The notes beneath the pieces are model-generated. The model was not told the origin of the DNA. It was given only the letters and a program-made list of their open reading frames with translations, and made no database searches. A program made the position numbers and the translations under genes. A stretch of DNA of 64,000 nucleotides, from assembly GCF_949628265.1 (NCBI RefSeq), contig NC_088789.1, positions 6,936,886 to 7,000,885 on the forward strand, written 5' to 3'. This DNA comes from Cloeon dipterum. Lineage: Eukaryota > Arthropoda > Insecta > Ephemeroptera > Baetidae. This document shows positions 10,614 to 22,700 of the stretch, in pieces; position 1 is the first letter of the stretch; each line of letters opens with the position of its first letter.

Positions 10614-13575
10614 ATTCCCGCGCGCCAGCCAGCCATAAGAAAATTTAATTTATTTTATTAAAATTCTCAACGAAACCCCAATGCTAACGTAACTTTTAAT
10701 TCAAATCAATTCCGTGATTGGAAGCCTTTTAGCATAATTTAATAGAATCACTTCGATTTCAATAAACCATATCACTCAAATCTATTTTAAAATTCGAACA
10801 ACTCACGATCCTTTATCTTTTTTTTCATTTAATAAATTAAAAGATATTAAATTTTCATAAAAAAAAAAATATTAATTATTCAATCATTTTGCAATTTTCA
10901 TAGTTTGATAAATTTTGGGAGACTGGACTTTATTAACGTTTGGAAGTCACTTGGCAAATCTAGTCCTGTGTTTTTGCATGGCCAGCAAAACACAGATCTT
11001 AGCCTGAGGATTTCTGACTGCTAATATAGGCAGAAGGCAAATAAATATTACTAACATCTCATAAGTATTTCAACTTACTGCAACGCGTGAGCAGCCAAGT
11101 TAGTAATAATTATGACTGATTGTTGGTCTTATTCTTTAGCCGAGTTGAATAATAGTCCAGTGAACCGCAGTTAAAGAAAAATTAATTTCATTGGAAACAT
11201 AATTAGAGAAAAAGATAGTAATTAGCAAAGCAGATGTTGTAATCTTGAGATTTTTGAGCATAGCATGACATAAGTGACAGAGACAGAGAAAAAGAAATAG
11301 ACACGCGGCGGCGGCGGTGGCGTTGGTTATTTAACATAATAGAAAATTATTCCCGGTCAGGCATGCAACAACAATGTACACAGAGGCAGAGTGCAGCAAT
11401 CATAAAACATTTTGTGACATTATAAAAAAAAAAAATTCACCACACATTTCTAATACAATTTACGGCTACAATCTTTTTTTTCAAAAAAAGGGTATCAACA
11501 TTGTCAATGTCAATACTTGTAAATATGAACATTAGTCTCGACAATTACTACAAGAAAAAGGCGTACATCTCCCCTCCGCCCTGTTCAGTTCTAATTAATT
11601 TTCTTTTCAGTTTAATTTCGTATTCTTTTCAGATTCTTTGAAATGCTCATGTTAAAGCAATAATCAGGTAGAGAATTAATTTTGAGTAGCCTTGAGTTTA
11701 AAGAGTTTTGAGAGTTGAATTGATTTAAGAAATAAATTAAAAAGCTAGATTATTGTAAATAAGATAACAAGTTGAATTAATAATTTCGAAATACTGAGCA
11801 TTTCCAACGATAATTTAAATTTTACCTAAGAGTATAACAATGGCACAGATATTAAAGTTATTTATCTTTTGAAAAAAAATAGCTGTTTAATATTTAAAAT
11901 ATAATATCAAATTGATTAATTTCCATTAATGAGTTATTTTTATTAATTACAAAATAGAAGATTTGATTAAATTTTGAGTAAATACCAGCAATGAAATTGA
12001 ACAAAACTAATATACTTTGTAAAATTTACAGCAGCCCAACGATGTTTCCAGTAATTGTATATTGACTACATTAGACTTGTTTCCCATCAAGAAAAAAAAA
12101 ATCAGATCACGGTTAACGGCAGCTTATAATTCAAGTTTAACAATTTTGTGTCTCTCAAACAGAAAAAACAGATATCTACCTTTTTTTTGCTCTTTTCTAC
12201 GAATGCTGTGGCACAGTATAGCCAAAAACAATTTAATTCAACAATTAGATTAGCGTAAAGCAAAACCAATTCAGACTGTAAAAAATGGATTTTAATTTTT
12301 TTTTGCGTAATTGAACATAGTATCCCATATCATACTGATCAGACACAATCAAATTAAGTTGGCAACATTAATTTTAATTGGAATGATTTCGTTTGCATTT
12401 TCATTATACCACATTTCAAGCATAACATCATTTCTCATTGTGCAAGAAATATATTGAATTTAGCAATAATAGCAATCCCGCCGAAACGACAGACTCAACA
12501 TCGATTTAATACGAAAAAAAAGAAGACATTTTCACAAACATCATACCCCACAGTTTCTGCCAGAAACGTAAATACAACACACTGACACAAAAAAAAACCA
12601 ACACGTGAGAAAACCGACATATTAATATGAAATTAAATTCACACACACTTGAGCAATAATACACAAAATTAACACTAAATTTCGTTCTTTCTTTTAATTT
12701 ACGGAGGACAAAGAACTAACAACACCGCACCTTCATAATTAAATAAATTGCGTATCAACAAATTCTCACTTAATATCTTTCAACAAAACCAAATATTACG
12801 GTATTTTTAATAACAAAATAAATTCATGAGCTCACCACTTATATGATACACTGTTAAATTGGACGGAATGATCATTTCAAAACAAAACACACACTTTCAT
12901 GGCTTAACCTCTATGCCATTTTTATTTTATCCTTAATTGATACGCCAACTCTAGAACACATTAGAACACCCTCATCAACACAAAATGACTAATCTTGCCA
13001 AAAAGCAGCAAAACAAGAAATAAGAGAGAAAAATGGAATTAATGGATTTAGCAGTAAATTAATGTATTTTTCAACATTTTCAAGAATATTCATATATGCT
13101 ATATATAGCTGCTCAAATTAAGTTACAAAGTTTATGGATATAAAGAATATAAACGCTTAGAAAAAGAGTATATCGTTGAGCTTTATAAAATAATAATTCA
13201 TATTCAAGACAAATTATTTAGTTTGGATACAACAGTAAAATTTGATAGACATTGATTTTGCACTATAATCATTTTATGCAAGCATTTAATTTTTTTTCCT
13301 TTTGTTTTATTTTCCGATTTGTTTATAATATAATTTTTCATCTTATTCTCACGATGGAATTGAAATTTTGAATTTTAAGGCACCAGCAGTAAGAAGTTTT
13401 TTTTAAGTTCACAGACAAACAAAGTAACGTACATTTAGTGCCATTTCCTGTAAATACTTTCCACTGTACCTATATATTCCACTTATGGGCACATAACCCG
13501 AAGAAGCAGTCACAGAGAGTAACTCCTAAACGAAACTCTGGAATTGACCATAAGGATGTGGCACACGAAAAAGCA

Positions 13576-13672
13576 GACCCCTGGAAAATCAAAGAAGCCA
13601 CAACTTTAACAAGCGCGCCCGGTCCGTTTTGAAGTGGTACCTGAAACAGATGACCCCTGGAAAATCAAGGAA
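13576..13672 (+). repeat. Short direct repeat inside the LTR element
   Basis: gacccctggaaaatcaa followed by agaa or ggaa occurs at 13576-13596 and again at 13652-13672, 76 nt apart. Each copy would translate to DPWKIKE but in different frames, since the spacing is not a multiple of three. This may be a local duplication or the trace of a degraded coding segment. Confidence 0.7.
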
Positions 13673-15092
13673 CCTTCCAGCCAAAGACTATTGTGACTCT
13701 GCCATTCCACAACAATGCGACCCTATCTATCACCTGCAGCAAACATTCGAGTGTACCTAGTAGCACCGTACGTTCGGTCAGCAAGTGCAGATATATCCAT
13801 AACGAAACGAACATTTGCAACAAATGGACCCAGACAGTACGACATTTTCGAAAAGATGACAAACAAGTGTTGTGCAGTGCTATAACCAAAACAATGACAT
13901 TTACTCATAGTGCAACGGACGCGAGTGTTATATTATTATGTTCGGTATATTTCTTTAATTTAACGACGAAGAATTGTATTCATTTTCATTCTATCTCAGC
14001 AAACGGTTGTCCAAATTAGATATAAGCAATTTTTTTTCACTTTCCAAGGTAACAAAACGGACAGCCTTTCAAACGTGTTCAAGAAGTTTTCTTTGTTTTG
14101 TTCAGATTAGGCAATCAAGGGACACAACGCGAATATCGTTTCCTTATTAATTTTACTTAAATTTAAGATAGATATTCATTTGCCAGATCTTAGCATACTT
14201 TAATTTATTAAGTTACATTATATCACATTAAGCGTTAAATTTATTCCACATTAACATTTTGCTATCGGAGTATTTCCTTTTCTTCTTTATTTCAAATCGC
14301 GATTCATTAACAAGAAAAAAAAAAGAAACCATCCAACCAATTCATTACTTTAAACATTTATAGTGGTAATTTGATTTGTGAAGAATTGCTCTCTATTTGA
14401 CTCAGAACGAGGAAGTTTGGGTAAAATCCTGGAAAAAACCTCGTCAACTGATTACAGCAGCGTGTGTGATTACACACATGGAACATCACACCAATCATCA
14501 TTCAGTCCTCAGGGCTTGGAAGATCCGGCCGCCGTTATAATATATCACTCACGACCACAGAATCATCTAGCATCGCCCCAAGATTTGCTTGCAACCAACA
14601 ACTATGCTCCTACATGCAGCTGTCTTAAACGTTCAAGACCGATAATTCCCACTTACCTCACTTGGTTGAGAGCAAATAATTTACCTGTCACTTTTCCTCT
14701 AGAATTTTTTCATCTTTTCATGCGCTCCACCTTTTATTTAAATTGTTTTGTAAATTTCGAACTCTAATTTGCCAATTTTTTTCTTTGCTGGTTGGAGGTG
14801 TAGAAGGTGTTCTACCATTTAATTACAATTAACGTTTAATATAAATCTCCGAAAGTGAAGGTTAGACACCTAAGACACACATTAGAAAACACATACACAC
14901 ATCTACACTTTGATACATACTTAGTTAAGATTTGAAAGAAAAATTAGATTAAACTGAGGTAATTAGGGCACACAAACAACACAAACACATGAATACACAA
15001 TTATGTCCGAAATTAAAATGTAAACACGGGATATAAATCAAATGTTAGAATTAAGAAAAAACAAGAAAACAAAAAACCAAACCCCAATGAGA

Positions 15093-15534
15093 TGTCAGGG
15101 TTTTACCTGACGATATTACGATCGCATTAATAATTGTTCCGCACCGATATGTATTTACGTTAACTTTCGGGCACCCACAAGGGAGAGCGGAGGGAGAGAC
15201 TCAGGTATCAATAAAGGCAACGCAAGAACCTCCCCCTCACGAGCACACGACCCGCTCGCACCAACGCACTCGCTCTCCTGACGGCACACGAGCAAGAGGG
15301 TAACTCTCTCGCTCCCCCGCTCGTCCCTCTGGGTAGCCACGCTGTGTACTGTCGCTGCTATCTACAATAAACTGGTATGGTATAGTAACTGGGCATTTTC
15401 CCTTCTTGTCCACCCTGCACCCTGTAAAGTCTACTTTGGCCACAGAAGAACAAACTCTGACCTCGTGATAGGGAGAAGGCGCGCCGGCAGGGCCGACTGC
15501 GCCCATTCGGCGGCCCTGCCCCGCGTCGCTGACA
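15093..15534 (+). repeat. 3' LTR (442 bp)
   Basis: Same length as the 5' LTR and, read side by side, the same sequence throughout. It ends CTGACA and is followed by the catgc target duplication. Antisense frames of 61 and 102 codons recur in both LTRs only because the LTRs are copies. Confidence 0.93.
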
Positions 15535-15539
15535 CATGC
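15535..15539. repeat. Target-site duplication, right copy
   Basis: catgc directly after the 3' LTR, equal to 5374-5378. Confidence 0.85.
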
Positions 15540-16729
15540 GGACACAAGTAAATTCCTTTAATTATTCTGTAGCCCGGGCATACGTAACCGCGATGGCGGC
15601 ATTTTCACGCGACAACACGTCGACCGGCCGACGGCCGTCGAGTGTCTCCGCATCAAGTGCGGCCTGCTGTAGATTAGCGGAAAGACCCACTTGAGGCAGC
15701 CGGTCCGAACCTAGTGTCAGCCACACTCGAGCACTTGCATCGGGCCGGAGCCCCTTGGCGTGAACGACGAGCGACCCGCCGGCCTGCTGGTCGCGCGTCG
15801 TCGCCGACGCTATCGGCCTTTGACGCCTTTGCCAGACACAACAGCCTAATTATGTACACAAATCGCGTCGGGCCAAATAGATTGGCCGAGCAGCCCAAAC
15901 TGTCAAGGGTCTTTCGCACGTGCAATTGGCGAATCATTAACAGCAGCATTGCCCGCCGGGCCGGCATCGGCGTTCCCGATCCAAGGGATTAGCGGGAATG
16001 GTGACGGCAGGGCTTTTAGTTTTTGACGTCATTTCGGAAATTTGCATGATTGAAAACAATGACTGCAAAAAAGTGTAACTAACAGGCTCAAGATATTATG
16101 GCGTTTGAGCGAACACTTAGAAATTTGCAATTCAAATTGACAAAATCATTTTTGAACTTGATCCCTCTCTTCACGCAACACCCGACTCCCTGGCATGCAT
16201 CAACCGTGAAATTAAAACTTCAGGGAGCTTCCAACCATCTCGTGACAACCTTCATATAGTTGAAAACAACAACCTGTTCGTTTCAAAACTAAAATATTTC
16301 TCCGTTAAAAAGGTTAAAAGCAGGAATCCTTTTGATGCTAAAAATAAGAGTACCTTTTCATTTTATGTTTCAATTTTAATGGGTAATAAAACATTTAAGT
16401 CCGGCGCACATTAATTGAGATTTTTTGAATAAATTACCTTCCTCGCAATTTCCCTAACAGAATTACACAGCAGAATCTCAGTGCAATTCCAACTCTTTTC
16501 CATAATTAAAGAAGCTTTCCGACTCCCAAGGTAATTTCACGCGATCACTTTTGCTGGAAACAGCATGTATAGCAGTGCACTCGCAAGCTGGGCAATTAAA
16601 CATGCAAATTCTGGCCGGCAATAAAAGGACACGAGGCAATTACGCGCAGCCTGGCACTCGGCGGAAACAGTATGGTGTGTGTGTATTTCCAAGTTTTCTT
16701 TCCGAGAGCACAGCCGACACTGGCGCGCA
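15540..16729. other. Non-coding flank between LTR element and MTERF3 3' end
   Basis: About 1.2 kb with no supported exon. A GC-rich, CpG-rich patch at roughly 15560-15990 gives open frames on both strands, but they have no splice context and no recognisable domain. The palindrome GACGGCCGTC and a TGACGTCA-like CRE site (about 16025) are present; function unknown. Confidence 0.5.
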
Positions 16730-16735
16730 TTTATT
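16730..16735 (-). terminator. Poly(A) signal of MTERF3
   Basis: AATAAA begins two nt after the TAG stop on the minus strand. If used, the 3' UTR is only about 20-30 nt. Confidence 0.55.
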
Positions 16736-16737
16736 TA

Positions 16738-19700
16738 CTACATAGTCTTCAAGAAGTTGCTGAAGCTCTCGGCCGATGTGCCAGCGACGTTTGATGCAAA
16801 TTCGGCGCCGCTGCCTGTTACCAGGGCCAAAAGCGAAACGTAATTTGGAAGCGCCGGATCGTACTGCGCCTTGCCCAGGCTGTGCAGGAAAAAATGACGC
16901 TGCCGAAGATGGCTGACGCGGGCGAGCAGGCAATGCGGTTGCTGGGCTATTAGCCTGTGCGGAATTTTCAGGCTATTGTGTAGGAAGTTGAAGCGCTCCA
17001 CCAGGTCTTTGTTGTCTGCAAACATAATAGAGGACAGTCAATATTATTAACCTCAATATTTTGGATTTGGATTGGATTTGTTTGCTTTGCTTTGCACGGT
17101 TATCTTTGCTTGTTAATCTAAAATAGACGATGAATATTCTAATAAAACGATAAGTTTATTTTAACAAAATGCAGTTGTCCAAAGGATTTCTATGGAGATA
17201 TCTCCTCGTCGCTACAAAAAAAAATTACTTTCCCACTCTCTTTACTAACTAGAAATTACAGTGGTAATAACCGCTGCTAATTGAATGAATTAGCAAGCGA
17301 TAAAAGTTTTGAAAAAAACTAAAAAATGTAAGTATTTTACTTTGGAAATGTAATCAAATATGCTTGGAAAAGTGCTCAGAAGGAAATAAAATTCATTCAC
17401 TGTTACGGATTGTTGTTGCTCTCCAGGGAGTCAAATGATCACTGTACTCGCCTTAAATGGGCTGGAAAATGCCATGCAATTTCTCCCCCAGCACGTATTT
17501 AGGACCAAATTGCAATGTCACTCTTTTACTTGCAGTCGGCGGCGATCACACAATAAAAAGAAATTTTTTGGGGTCTCACAGGACGATAAACCGATAAACT
17601 AGATGCAAGGCTAATAAGTTAACATAAAAGACTGCTTATGAATTTTCGTCTACAATGCGTCACATAAATATGTAAAAAATTAACATTCCATTTCCCTTGG
17701 TATCAACTATTTTTATTAAAATAAAATATAGGGCTAAGGCAAATTTTAGACATAGGAATTTTATTTTTTTAATCTCTAAATGCAGACGTGAGAAAATATA
17801 TAGTTTTATGTTATATTAAATTTTAAGTTATTTTCAATAAACACATTGGTTTCCCACTTGCTTTGTAGCTGTCCCTAATTTTATTTTTTTACTTTACATA
17901 CCATCTAATATAACTCGGATGGGACTGATGGAAATACAAACTAGAAGCAATATAAAAATGGTATTATTTAGGACTGGCTTTACAAAAAAATTGTTCGTTT
18001 CGATATCTCAATTATGGATTTGTTTGGAGCAAAAACTGCAATCTATCCATTTACTGCATAAAAAGACAAACTTTGTAGCAACAGAAAGGAAGTTTGGCGA
18101 AAATTGAAAACAAAATGATTTATATTCACGCCTGTCGAGATTTTCTAACACCATTTTCCAATTAACAATAACTTTATCATTCCGAGCATTCTTCACTCTT
18201 TGTTTTGTTGGCGATTCTCCTCACGTAGCGTCAAAGTGCAAAGTTGAAAGCGAGGGGTGCGAATGGAATTATCCGATGTAAATATGACGTTAAAGTTTCA
18301 CCGCGTGCGCGCGTGCTTTTGATCTCTGCGAACGAATGCATGCAGAAATAATATCGTGTCGGCGCGATAGTATAATTGGTCGCCGCCGCCGCTCTGCGTA
18401 TGTGGGACTAGAATTTAAAAACGGTGTACACGTGTAGCACTTGAAATGAAAAGCATCTCTCGCTCGCCGACTCGCACGTCGAAATGAACCGCATGCGAAT
18501 TCCTGACAGCAACAGCAGTTTTATTCGAAGCTCGACAAAGCGCAGAGAATTCCCTTTCATCATTACGCTCTCTAAAAAGCTAAACAGTTTAAACAAATTT
18601 GCATTTGAAAAACATCTCGCGCAGAAATTTCATTTTGGCAGCGGCGCGGTTTCGATGTCGGCGGAATTAATAATTGTATACTCTTTGTTTTTGTTTTGCG
18701 CTGACTGTCTTTCCCACCAGTTCGCATCTAATTATCACACCCAGATATGAACCGCGCTTTCAAAATGTTTGCTTTGCACATAAAACAACATGCCGGCCTT
18801 TCGTGGTAATTTTCGATCAGATATATAAATTTTTGGTCGATTGCAGAAGGAAAAAGCAGGGTTAACGGAAAAGGAAAATAAATTAATTTTGCCTCCAGTT
18901 TCTTGCTTAGGCACATGAAAACCGTTCAAAAACATTTAACCACACCGATGAACTGACATTTTTACTGATATTGTTTGATTTGGGTATTATTCGATCGACT
19001 AAATTCTCTGTAGACAGCAACACACAAAATACAACGAATCATGTAATTCTGATTTCAAAAAAGGTTTGCTAAAATCGCCCAATTCCAACTTTTTTGCTTA
19101 ACCAGTCCAAATCAACTAATTTGAACAAAAAACCCAACTAAATCACCAAAATTTGAACGAAAAATGTTTCCATTGAAATTTTGAGATTAAATAATTTTTT
19201 ATCTTTTCATAAAAAATATCACTTTAACCTTTTTGGGCTCTCCGTGGTATTTTTATCCTCTGGAGGTTTAAAAAAACTAAAAAATGCAGGTAAAGTCAAG
19301 TCACGTGCTGCGCGCCCTTCTGTTTTCTTAATATTTCAATGCATTACTTAGTTTGTAATATAATAGGATTTTACAAGGTCCTAAACAAGTTATTTTAAGA
19401 AATTGAGGAATTGTTGTGATTCTTTTCATCAATTTTTATGTTACACTTCTAATCCTTTTGTCCTGTTTCTAAATGTTTCTTTCAGCTTTGCTAAAATATA
19501 TTCACACACCATAATCTGTCTCTCAAAACAAAATCATTGGTTGCAATCTGGCGTTAAGAAAATATGCGTCAGCCGCGTCAGGTCATTTTTTATTAGGTTT
19601 TAGGAAATAAATTTTTAGTATAATATTTTAAATTTACTTGGGAGAATTTTTAGGATATTTGTGCGTTGGGACATTATCATGGCACCTGCTAAAACAGAAG

Positions 19701-22700
19701 CCTATCTTAATCTGTAAAACTTTATCTCTTAAAAATAACATTTGATTGATTTGATTCAAATGCAGTTTCATTTGTACCCTTTAATCGATCATTTAGAAAA
19801 ATCGGCTGCGTCTGCGAAAGGTAGACGAATTTTTAGTGATCAGGAGGGTAGAATTTCCCCGGCGCGTTTTTGGGTCAGATTGCACAGCAAAGGCTGTTAT
19901 TATGCTCTCTTCCACGTCTTCAGGTAAAAATAATCTTGCTTGAGATCTCTGGAAGTTGGATTTTTTTCAAAATTCATTACGGTTATAAGCGGCACGCTCT
20001 CTGCGCCTCACGGGCGAGAAACAATTTCACTCCTTGTGGTAAATTGCGGCCGGCTCTCGTTCCATTAAGTTCCAAGCTAGCGCTAGAAAAAGCATGGTGT
20101 CAGCACCCTGAGGACCAGCGGCTCGTAGCAACCGAGCTCGAGGAGGCGTGTTTGAAAGGGGAGAAAGGAAAGAAAGAATTCCATTATGACTAAATAAAGC
20201 GACGTGTTATCTCAAAGCGGCGTGCCGGCAACTTGCTCGCGAGGGAGAGATTTAATTTCAGAGATAAATTAACACGGCCATTTCTTACTAGCTATTTGTT
20301 TGTCTTAATTCGCGCACGGCAGCAAAAGGCGGAAAGCCAGCCACTTAACCAGCAGCCAGCATGACGCGTCAACAAATTTAATTCGCGCTGCCTGCGCATA
20401 TCATTAAGTAAGTGAAGGTCTGAATTTACGAGCGGCCCGAGTGGCCAGGGGAATGAGAAGGTGCGCTGCTCTGACAGGCACACATTTTTCCCAGCACGCC
20501 CAGAAATTTGTTGAGGACAAAACACGACAAGCGAATATTTAAATTTTGTTATACAAGTGCTCGAATTTTTGGGAGACTGTGTCTGCTGTATGTAAAAAGT
20601 GATATTCTTGAACCCATTTCTTTCCTCTGCTAAGGGAAGCAACGCGTTTCTCTTTTTTTTTATCTAAATTACCAATTTGCATCACGCTTAACACGGGCGG
20701 ATCGCATCATGTCTTATGAAACTGAGGCTGTTTTCGGCTAATGGGCGGAGAGGAGCCTTAAACGCTCACTTTGCTGGCCGTAATTCGGCTAATCAAGACC
20801 TCGAGATCGCGATACGAAAAGCAATTCGTCGCGTTCAGCCCGTAACACGTGGAGCAAGGCGGCCTGGATTTCAGAGCAGCACTGCGTCGAGCGGCTTTTT
20901 TATTACGCCTGTATGTGCGCGCACGCGTTAAAACCCTCAACTATTTATTACGCGTTTATCTCAAGAATGCAAATGCCTTGATGTAATTTAAAAGGCACGG
21001 GGTGTTTCGTTTTGTCACCGTTTTTTCTTTCTCTTTCTTACTCGCTTCGTCCTTTAAAAGCCTTATTTCACCTGCGCTTTGATGCTCCTTTCAGAACATA
21101 TTTTAGCTGATTCGTGAGCAGAAAAAACGGCGACGGTGGCCCCGCAAACGAGGGCCTTGTGCGCGCAACAAAAAGCAAACTGTTTGGGTTCCATTCAACC
21201 AACGCATCGACCAGGCGAGACCCGGCGAAAACTGATAGCACCAACTAGAGTCCCAAGCCAGCCGAAAGTTTGCGGTTTCTCCATCAGCCAGCCCAATTGA
21301 CAGACTGTGATGGCTGCACCAGCAGCCACAACGATAAATAATATCAAGCCGCAGCGACCGATGTCTCTCAAACAAGCCGACATCCAGCCACAGTCAAGTA
21401 GGCCGCAGCAATTTTTGTGCTCTGGATTGCAACATTATTATGTCGGTTTTGTTGCAATTTTCACATTATAAACAATCATGTAAATAAAGTTTATGAACGC
21501 AGTGCACTCAGGATGGATAACTAACTAGGAATGAAATTTTGAGAAGTAAGGCATAAATACTGCGTTTTCTTACTGTGTAGCGGCTGTTTCGGCCCCGCAG
21601 GCCTCATCAGCAAAGCTTTACCTGCTACCTGCAAAACAAAATTCGCACCTGCAGAGAATTTCAAATCAGTGATCGTTGAAACCGTCCAGTTTAACTCAAT
21701 TCTGAGCTCAATCGAAAATGGGAAACGAGGGGGTACTAACAGAATGTGTCCTGCGGAAAGACCTCTACGAGATATCTGAAAGAGTTTTAAAAGGCAAAAT
21801 ATATTTTTTGCGGAAATTAACAATAGTTTTTGCTTAAAATTTTAAGATAACTTTACGATGGCTGAGTATTCCTGGGATTTTCGACGTCAAGACACTCACT
21901 GCGAGACAAAAGTTCACGAATATTTTCACTCACTTCTATGTTAATTGAATGACAAGCATTTTGTTTACACGTGGATAGAGGTTCGCATCAGTCGTCGAGT
22001 GTTAGGACACTTTCCGAAACCTTGTACAACATTGTAGAACCTGCTTATGAAGCCTGCGGGGCCAAGCACCGCTATACAGAGTACGAGAACTTTGGTATTC
22101 AATTTTATCCTCTCAAAATTTCATCCATTTATATCCATCCAGAGTAAACTCCATGCAGAAATTTCCTGTGAGTGTATATTTTTTCTGTTCGCTGTTTTAT
22201 TACTTTTTCATTTTATCTACAGCTTAGCTTTTAACTAAAAACAATTTCCTGACTTAACATTAAACCAAAATTAAATCTGGACGGCTCAGATTTCTACTTG
22301 GACTGGTGGCGCCGCTTTTCGCCCCCCTCTTCTTCAAAAGACCGAGCTCGTCTGGACCCGATCGTAATTATAGGAATAGATTCTCTACCGTGTACGCGAA
22401 CTTGTTGCTATTATTTATTTATTTGCTTCCACTCCGAGCGGGAAGGGAGACACACGTTGAGCACCTGCCGGCCTCGTAATGGAGATTGGCGGATGATTGG
22501 CAGAGAGCAAAAGTTGCAAAGGCTTTTTGAAGGGCTGAGAGATGATTTATGATATCCACGCTGCAGAAACAAACGCAACACAAAATCAACAAAGTCGCGT
22601 CGACGAAATGTATTAATCACTTTACGTTTGCTCTTGAGCGAGAGAGAGAGAGAGAGAGAGAGAGGAGTTAAATCGAGCTTGCCGTAACGAAACATAAATC

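Larger units (their letters stand above)
8049..15092. other. Non-coding internal domain of the LTR element
   Basis: About 7 kb of A+T-rich sequence with no ORF above about 130 codons on either strand. It has many homopolymer runs, including 13 C at 10601-10613. I could not find reverse transcriptase or integrase motifs. A 21-nt near-perfect direct repeat at 13576-13596 and 13652-13672 encodes DPWKIKE twice, in different frames. A 129-codon frame at 14378-14767 has no recognisable family. No clear polypurine tract precedes the 3' LTR. Confidence 0.75.
5379..15534 (+). mobile_element. Complete LTR retroelement, gag-only (LARD-like), 10.2 kb
   Basis: The element is bounded by two 442-bp direct LTRs beginning TGTCAG and ending CTGACA. 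It is flanked by a 5-bp target duplication, catgc, at 5374-5378 and 15535-15539. It contains a leader with a possible primer-binding site, a 646-residue Gag ORF and then about 7 kb with no long ORF on either strand. No protease, reverse transcriptase, RNase H or integrase could be seen. Gag resembles Ty3/Gypsy-type Gag: a capsid-like helical N-terminus and one CCHC knuckle. The layout fits a non-autonomous large retrotransposon derivative that keeps gag and borrows pol in trans. The two LTRs look identical by eye, so the insertion is young. Confidence 0.9.

Noticed and set aside
14378..14767. 129-codon frame in the LTR element
   Set aside because: Starts at a non-ATG codon, has no recognisable domain and no transmembrane pattern of an envelope protein. 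Kept only as a remark.
15674..15992. Open frames on both strands in a GC-rich patch
   Set aside because: Open on both strands because of composition; no domain, no splice context.
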